Assembly (NCBI GenBank): GCA_029881175.1
Contig: JAOUNC010000078.1
Location: 1-9,247 of the forward strand
Reading direction: 5' to 3'
Length of the DNA: 9,247 bases
DNA from: Nitrospirota bacterium
GTDB lineage: Bacteria > Nitrospirota > Nitrospiria > Nitrospirales > UBA8639
Shown here: positions 1 through 4,062 of the stretch, in pieces
Layout: the number at the start of each line of letters is the position of its first letter
Position numbering within the stretch: position 1 is the stretch's first letter
The notes under the pieces: model-generated
Databases searched by the model: none
What the model was told of the DNA's origin: nothing
Seen by the model: the letters and a program-made list of their open reading frames with translations, nothing else
Program-made: the position numbers and the translations under genes

Positions 1-216
1 GGTGACGCGCGTCTGGGGCACCATCTCCCCATTTTCCGTCACTGTCTGATATTCGACCCCTACGACTGAACCATGTACCACAAGGTTAGATTCCTCAGTA
101 AGCGCCTCCAGGTTTCCCGCTTGCGCGGGATCCTCATCACTGTGCGACCAGGCGGTTCCGCTCATGGCCAACCCGGCGACTGCGGTCATGACAATAATTG
201 GTATTCTCAGACTCAT
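1..216 (-). CDS. Secreted protein of unknown function, N-terminal part only
   Basis: The minus-strand frame opens with ATG at 216-214 and stays open for 72 codons to the window edge, so the C-terminus is missing. The first 24 residues look like a Sec signal peptide: Arg at position 4, a hydrophobic run, and a likely cleavage site near Thr-Ala-Trp-Ser. The mature part is acidic and continues with a beta-rich stretch (NLVVHGSVVGVEYQTV). This resembles the opening of exported proteins that begin with 'SDLVVxGxV', but I cannot assign a named family. A good ribosome binding site (GGGAGA on the minus strand, 228-223) lies 6 nt before the ATG and supports this start. The product is probably exported to the periplasm or surface. 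It is transcribed away from everything else in the window. Confidence 0.75.
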   Translation of the reverse strand, partial: MSLRIPIIVMTAVAGLAMSGTAWSHSDEDPAQAGNLEALTEESNLVVHGSVVGVEYQTVTENGEMVPQTRVT

Positions 217-284
217 GTCAGTTCTCCCTTTACGGTTTCAGGCATCTTCCGATGCCTTGGTTTCTCATGTGACAATCGAGTATA
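217..284 (-). promoter_or_regulatory. Leader and possible promoter of the secreted-protein gene at 1-216
   Basis: Read on the minus strand, TATACT (284-279) is a 5-of-6 match to a -10 box and lies about 62 nt before the start codon. No convincing -35 box is visible. Between the box and the gene is a perfect 7-bp hairpin with a TTCC loop (240-257; stem AGGCATC/GATGCCT). It could shape the 5' leader of the mRNA or simply be structural. The promoter call is an inference from sequence match alone. Confidence 0.35.
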
Positions 285-346
285 GAAAAAATAAATCCCC
301 CTTTCTTTCTTTCATCCAACCGGAAAAGTCTCAGATCTGAAACATC

Positions 347-412
347 TCAGAACCAAAGTCTTCCGGCCCTCCCAGCCAAACAAGCTTTTGACGTAGAACG
401 TTTCATAAACAT
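347..412 (-). CDS. Possible 21-residue peptide ORF with a strong ribosome binding site
   Basis: The minus-strand ATG at 412-410 is followed by 21 codons and a TGA (349-347). The peptide starts MFMKRSTSKACLAGRAGRLW, is basic and has no recognisable domain. It is listed because its initiation signals are unusually good. A near-consensus Shine-Dalgarno sequence, AAAGGAGGG (427-419), ends 6 nt before the ATG, and a perfect TATAAT (439-434) lies just upstream. An in-frame GTG immediately precedes the ATG and could also serve as start. It could be a small protein, a leader peptide for the downstream secreted gene at 1-216, or the surviving start of a broken gene. Which of these applies is not decidable here. 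Confidence 0.3.
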   Translation of the reverse strand: MFMKRSTSKACLAGRAGRLWF

Positions 413-418
413 CACGCG

Positions 419-439
419 CCCTCCTTTCGTTAGATTATA
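419..439 (-). promoter_or_regulatory. Perfect -10 box and near-consensus Shine-Dalgarno before the 347-412 ORF
   Basis: On the minus strand TATAAT occupies 439-434 and AAAGGAGGG occupies 427-419. The -35 region is not convincing. If TATAAT is the -10 box, transcription would start very close to the ribosome binding site and leave an almost leaderless mRNA. The two signals may therefore not belong to the same transcript. Confidence 0.35.
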
Positions 440-647
440 TGTAAATAAGTGACTCAGAAACTTCGGCTGCTCTCGCTAATTGAGGGCGGCCCCTCTTCAA
501 ACATAAGAACATTTGCAACGAGGCAACAAACCGGAGGACCCCGCAATTGATGGCAGGTTCGATTACCATGAGTTGTGGGTAACAAAACAGTCATAAAACC
601 GCCTCTAAAGAGGGATTATCCAACGGGAAAAAATGTTTTTTTAAAAT

Positions 648-848
648 TTAGAAATACGTTTCAGATGGTTTGTCGTCCTCACTACGATAATGGTTCAAAA
701 AAATTTTGTAACCTATATCATAAATAAGTAAAAATGTAGTGATCAATTTATATGCCAAAAAAGCAATCGGCATAAGTGCTTGAAATAAAAGGGTTTTCAG
801 AATTAATATATTTGATGATAAAAATTCACCGATACATTTGTTATCCAA
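648..848 (-). CDS. Candidate small membrane protein (66 aa) in an AT-rich island
   Basis: I place the start at a minus-strand TTG (848-846) because a clean GAGGAG ribosome binding site (861-856) lies 7 nt upstream. The frame is open further upstream, but no better start is visible there. The 66-residue product has a polar N-terminus, then a long hydrophobic region (about residues 13-45, including LMPIAFLAYKLITTFLLIYD), then a charged tail ending SEDDKPSETYF. This fits one or two membrane helices. The surrounding DNA is far more AT-rich than the rest of the window (hand counts of 14 to 20 G+C per 60 bases), which suggests horizontal acquisition. No family is recognised. It could still be chance, because AT-rich DNA readily encodes hydrophobic stretches. 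Confidence 0.4.
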   Translation of the reverse strand: MDNKCIGEFLSSNILILKTLLFQALMPIAFLAYKLITTFLLIYDIGYKIFLNHYRSEDDKPSETYF

Positions 849-928
849 TAAGATACTCCTCACACCCTCATTCCAAAGGAGAAAGACGCAAAATTCTAGA
901 GACCGCAAGGAGTATTTCTGTCCATTAA

Positions 929-1021
929 ATAAAGAGAAGGGAAGCTCCGGAAGGCATGGAGGACGTGGAATTGGGCGAAATAGAAATACCCACCGAAGGC
1001 GAAGCGCCAGAGCTTCAATAA
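929..1021 (+). pseudogene. Probable 3' remnant of a plus-strand gene
   Basis: A plus-strand frame open from 929 to the TAA at 1019-1021 encodes an acidic, very protein-like tail: MEDVELGEIEIPTEGEAPEL. A strong terminator begins about 30 bases after the stop, which is the usual layout at a gene end. There is no good start: the ATG at 956 has GGAAGG almost touching it, and a stop lies just upstream at 926-928. The AT-rich island ends just before this point. The simplest reading is the C-terminus of a gene whose body was lost or displaced. A 21-residue acidic peptide starting at 956 is the alternative. The family is unknown. Confidence 0.35.
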
Positions 1022-1051
1022 GCATTCTTCGAATTTTCCGATCCACGGTGT

Positions 1052-1096
1052 GCCCCTTGAGAGGACTTACAGGTTCTCCCAAGGGGCTCTTTTTTT
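1052..1096 (+). terminator. Rho-independent terminator
   Basis: GCCCCTTG (1052-1059) pairs perfectly with CAAGGGGC (1080-1087). The stem extends inward past one A/C mismatch through GAG/CTC. It is followed directly by TCTTTTTTT (1088-1096). It closes the plus-strand gene remnant ending at 1021. Confidence 0.85.
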
Positions 1097-2203
1097 AAGT
1101 TTCTTCAAGCGTTGCGCGATACATATCAAATACAGAACATTTCATTTTCCTGTTTTCCTCATCGTAACAATTTCCTCTACTGTTGCCGCCAGCTTGAAAC
1201 ACATCGTTCCCCTTACCGGTCATTCCTGATGAGTCGCGAGATTTGGATCGAACGACCCAAGGATACTCTTAAAGAAGGCCACAGTAGTCGGAAGCCAAAC
1301 CATTGGCTTAAGACCGTTTTACTCAAACCTCAGTGAAGACGGGCTACCGGCCAAAGTAGAGCAAGCGACTCTCCCAACCAACGCTTTACATCCCAAGTGA
1401 TTCACCGAGTATCGAAATAGATGCCAATTGTGGGACACCCGGGAATGGACCTGCTGAAACTTGTTGCCCTCTTGGTTCAACTTGCTTCTCCTTTCAAAGA
1501 ACGAAACGCCTAATGATAGCTGACGTTTTCCCCCTTAGGATCAAATAGATGGACGAGACGTTTCGCTGGCACCCGTTATGGCATTGTCTTTGCTTAAACA
1601 ACAGATTAGCCGTTTTTCCCTCAGAAAACCGGCCATTTTGCAGACAATCTCCCACACTGTGATGTGGGAATAGAACACTTTTTCACAAAAGGTCGTGCTA
1701 ATCATGGTTGAACAACCCGTCAAACGCGCCCCGGCTAACCTTCCTACATGGTGGCACCGAGGACCATCCGGTCTCGTGGAAGAATGGGAAACGCGAGTCC
1801 CAGAAGAGGAAATCACTAAACGGCAAGATCGCTGGCGACCCACTCCCTCCAAAAACGCCAACCCACAAAAGGCAACGACGGCCAAGCCCTGATCTTCGCT
1901 CTGCCAATTTCAACGTTCTCCTGAAACGATTCAGGTTTTCCCCCATTCGATTGCGCTCTACACCTCCCCACTGATTCTCCCCAATATGTCTGAAAGGGAA
2001 GACGCCAACAACCCACAACAAATATAAGATGCATTCCGAACCCAAACGAGGTGAGGGTACGGCCATGAAAATTGGCTGCATTGCATCTGACCTCAATGGC
2101 CCAGCTGACTGAATTGGCTAAAAAGAACTCCTTCTCATGTGGCCAATGCCGGCCAGACGGCCATGAAACACTCACTACGCCCCCTCACGAGATCCTCTCA
2201 CCT
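1097..2203. other. Gene-poor region, about 1.1 kb, mostly without recognisable content
   Basis: Several frames on both strands are open for 65-130 codons here and overlap one another. None has both a good ribosome binding site and a recognisable protein, apart from the weak candidate at 1704-1892. Two small hairpins are visible: AAGCCAA/TTGGCTT with an ACCA loop (1292-1309), followed by CCGTTTT a few bases later, and TCCCACA/TGTGGGA (1650-1669). A 14-codon ATG frame at 2065 has a fair GAGGG site upstream but no recognisable product. The stretch could be decayed coding sequence or long regulatory DNA. Confidence 0.5.
1704..1892 (+). CDS. Possible small hypothetical protein (62 aa)
   Basis: The ATG at 1704 opens 62 codons ending in TGA. 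AAAAGG (1687-1692) lies 11 nt upstream, slightly far for a ribosome binding site. An in-frame GTG at 1695 is too close to it to be preferred. The product is tryptophan-rich and charged in the middle (LPTWWHRGPSGLVEEWETRV) with a basic, proline- and lysine-containing tail. It has no signal peptide or membrane segment, so it would be cytoplasmic. The amino acid mix looks more natural than in the overlapping frames, and a terminator-like stem lies downstream at 2204-2380. I recognise no family and this may be chance. Confidence 0.35.
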   Translation: MVEQPVKRAPANLPTWWHRGPSGLVEEWETRVPEEEITKRQDRWRPTPSKNANPQKATTAKP

Positions 2204-2380
2204 AAAAACGGCAGTTGGCAAGTTCGGAACCCTTCGACACGCCCACTCCGCAGACTGCTCAGGACAAACGGACTCTTCGGCATTTGGGTGAATGCGTCAA
2301 AAGCCGTTCGTGCTGAGCCCTGAGCTTGCCGAAGGGTCGAAGCATAGGCGGTGTATCACCACAGCAACTGCCGTTTTTTT
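2204..2380. terminator. Bidirectional terminator-type stem interrupted by REP sequences
   Basis: AAAAACGGCAGTTG (2204-2217) is the exact reverse complement of CAACTGCCGTTTTT (2365-2378), and the right arm runs on to seven Ts (2374-2380). This is the typical A-tract/stem/T-tract shape of a bidirectional rho-independent terminator, except that the arms are separated by 147 bases. That interval is largely filled by an inverted pair of REP-type sequences. The natural reading is a small terminator hairpin whose loop received the REP unit. The long loop may have weakened termination. Confidence 0.6.
2229..2345. repeat. Inverted pair of REP-type sequences (BIME-like)
   Basis: The left unit has ACCCTTCG (2229-2236), GCTCAGG (2257-2263) and ACGG (2268-2271). 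The right unit mirrors them as CCGT (2304-2307), CCTGAGC (2319-2325) and CGAAGGGT (2330-2337), then TCGAAGCA. The combination of CCTTCGAC, GCTCAGG and CGAACGG-like cores is the familiar form of repetitive extragenic palindromes dispersed in many bacterial genomes by REP-associated (RAYT, Y1-type) transposases. No such transposase is in the window. The left unit carries extra bases between its cores and looks partly degenerate. Confidence 0.7.
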
Positions 2381-2431
2381 GGATAAAAAACATTGAAGGG
2401 ATAGAGAGGGAGTCTCACCCTTTTTCTTTCT

Positions 2432-2447
2432 CTGTGCAATTGCACAG
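2432..2447. promoter_or_regulatory. Perfect 16-bp palindrome, possible operator
   Basis: CTGTGCAATTGCACAG is fully self-complementary with no central spacer. It lies 75 bp before the start of the DUF928-type gene, the right size and place for a site bound by a dimeric transcription factor. TTGCAC inside it could act as a -35 box, but the matching -10 region (TAAGGT, 2464-2469) is poor. No regulator gene is nearby to suggest which protein binds. Confidence 0.4.
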
Positions 2448-2522
2448 CTCCTAAAAAATGACGTAAGGTAGACAAGTGAACTCTGCTGAGGGAAGTGGCA
2501 GTTACTTCAGAAAGGTGCGAAG

Positions 2523-3704
2523 TTGAAAACCCAAGTACGATTTATCCGACTGGCGTCGATATCCTACTTTTGCATTCTCTCAGGTCTGACTGCCTTCATT
2601 GCCCCTCCTCTTCTTCTTGCCGGCCCTCCTAATGTTGTCCTTAGTCGACCCATTCATTTTCCGACGATCCATGGCAATCCCGTGACTCTCTCACCAGGCA
2701 AATATCTGATAGAGCAAGCCGGACCACAGGAATTACGGGTCACCGCTGCAGCAGATAAACAAGAATTTCTCATTCAAGCTCAAGCGCTCACCCATGAACA
2801 ATATGAATTGTTTTCCCCCATGGCCTTAACCCGCTACGGCAAAAACCATGAATTTCTGATGAATCTTTTGCTCCCTGGAGGGATTCGACTCGAAGCCACC
2901 GGCAGCTCAAAAGACTTACCAAAGCCCACACCTGTCCAAGAGCCGCCTCCCATCGCACCAGTAGGAGAACTGCCCATACCACCAGCGGCTCCTGCTCCAG
3001 TTGAACCACCCCCTGTAGCCGCGATCATTCCTGACCCGGAACCGCCGGCACTTCCCCAGCATACGCCAATCCCCGATCCACCACCGCCCTCTCCCGTTCT
3101 CATTGAGGAATCCCCGGTGATGCCGTATCAAGCACCTGCTCCCGACCAACCAGGCCTACGCATTGACGGAAACAGTCCCGACCCGCAATTCCCATCAATC
3201 TTTGTATTAGCCCCGAACCATATTGGACTCACCAGTCAGGAACAGCCTGTTCTCTATTGGCATCTGTCCCAGGGCGCTCAACATCCCCTGGATGTCATGA
3301 TTGCAGAGGAAGGCCATTTAGACCTGCTGCTGGATATTCGATTACTGCCTCCCCTCCAAGCCGGTATCCATGAACTCCGATTAGAAGACTATGGCATCAG
3401 CCTGGTTCCCGAAGTCCCCTATCGGTGGACAGTGCGAGTAATGGTTCCTCAAGCCTCAGCAACCATTACGGCCAGTGGAGCGATTCAACGAATCAAGGCC
3501 CCTGCCGGCTCCCCGACTGCTCTCCTCAATTCACCGGAAGGCTATGCACAAAAAGGGCAGTGGTACGATGCGATCACCGCCCTACAGACCCTCCTCCAAG
3601 CCAAACCCGGAAACACCGCCCTACTCGCTCAACGGGCTGCCTTGCTGGAACAAGTCGGCCTCACCGAAGCCGCCGCCTATGGGCAACAAACCCAGACCCC
3701 GTAA
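2523..3704 (+). CDS. Exported proline-rich protein with a C-terminal DUF928-like domain
   Basis: 393 residues from a TTG start, chosen because AAGGTG (2512-2517) lies 5 nt upstream and the signal peptide begins right after it. Residues 1-33 form a signal peptide (KTQVRFIRL, hydrophobic core, LLLA/GPP). Residues 35-130 look like a beta domain (VTLSPGKYLIEQ, FLMNLLLPGGIRLEATGS). Residues 133-210 are a proline-rich linker likely to be extended. Residues 223-385 match the pattern of DUF928: 'GLTSQEQPVLYWHL', 'GIHELRL', 'VPYRWTVRV', 'IQRI' and the hallmark 'YAQKGQWYDAITALQTLL', ending in an alpha-helical TPR-like tail. DUF928 proteins have no established function and are best known from cyanobacteria. 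The product is probably periplasmic or surface-linked. The domain call rests on remembered motif patterns. Confidence 0.8.
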   Translation: MKTQVRFIRLASISYFCILSGLTAFIAPPLLLAGPPNVVLSRPIHFPTIHGNPVTLSPGKYLIEQAGPQELRVTAAADKQEFLIQAQALTHEQYELFSPMALTRYGKNHEFLMNLLLPGGIRLEATGSSKDLPKPTPVQEPPPIAPVGELPIPPAAPAPVEPPPVAAIIPDPEPPALPQHTPIPDPPPPSPVLIEESPVMPYQAPAPDQPGLRIDGNSPDPQFPSIFVLAPNHIGLTSQEQPVLYWHLSQGAQHPLDVMIAEEGHLDLLLDIRLLPPLQAGIHELRLEDYGISLVPEVPYRWTVRVMVPQASATITASGAIQRIKAPAGSPTALLNSPEGYAQKGQWYDAITALQTLLQAKPGNTALLAQRAALLEQVGLTEAAAYGQQTQTP

Positions 3705-4062
3705 CGCCTCCCCACCAAATTCCGGTTTACCCTCTCCCAAAAAGTCGGCAGCTGCCGAGCCGAAAACCGGCATCTCTCCTACATTGTCAGAATTTCCCGC
3801 CACGAATCCCTAGACTCTTCAGTTCCAGATTCGTCAAAAAAACAGGTGAACCTTTTACCTCAATCACACGACTCACAAAGAGTAAGGAGATCTCCTGGAA
3901 AATGTCTCCAATTAGGTCGTGACAGCGCCAGACCCGCAGCCCTCCTTTCGAGGGGGTTGTGGGCTTAGGTAAATAGGTATAGGGTCACCACCCTATTGAG
4001 GCACAAAAATCCACAAAAAGAACCTGATCCCCCAACACCAATATTCAGAAAGGTATCCCCCA
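3705..4062. other. Intergenic region with three inverted repeats
   Basis: No gene is visible. The first structure (3722-3770) has outer arms CCGGTTT/AAACCGG around a perfect 14-bp palindrome, TCGGCAGCTGCCGA (3745-3758), and could form nested hairpins after the upstream stop. The second (3933-3963) is a 12-bp RNA stem allowing G-U pairs with a 7-nt loop. It has no T-tract, so it is not a classical terminator. The third (3979-3996) is ATAGGGT/ACCCTAT with a 4-nt spacer and overlaps a TATAGG sequence. The ribosome binding site of the next gene (AAAGGT, 4049-4054) closes the region. Confidence 0.55.

Noticed and set aside
548..580. Possible tRNA T-arm (GGTTCGATTACC)
   Set aside because: The arms flanking TTCGATT do not pair over five bases, and no anticodon arm, acceptor stem or CCA is present.
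838..1098. 86-codon plus-strand frame across the island boundary
   Set aside because: Basic, low-quality composition reading through the terminator. The other frame ending at 1021 is the protein-like one.
1112..1336. 74-codon plus-strand frame after the terminator
   Set aside because: No ribosome binding site at its start, unusual composition and no family resemblance.
1541..2175. Three overlapping minus-strand frames of 114-132 codons
   Set aside because: They overlap each other in different frames, lack ribosome binding sites and recognisable motifs, and contain cysteine/tryptophan-rich chance-like stretches.
2072..2323. 83-codon plus-strand frame
   Set aside because: It runs through the left terminator arm and most of the REP pair, and has no initiation signal.
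3425..3922. 165-codon open frame overlapping the end of the DUF928-type gene
   Set aside because: Out-of-frame shadow with unnatural composition and no ribosome binding site.
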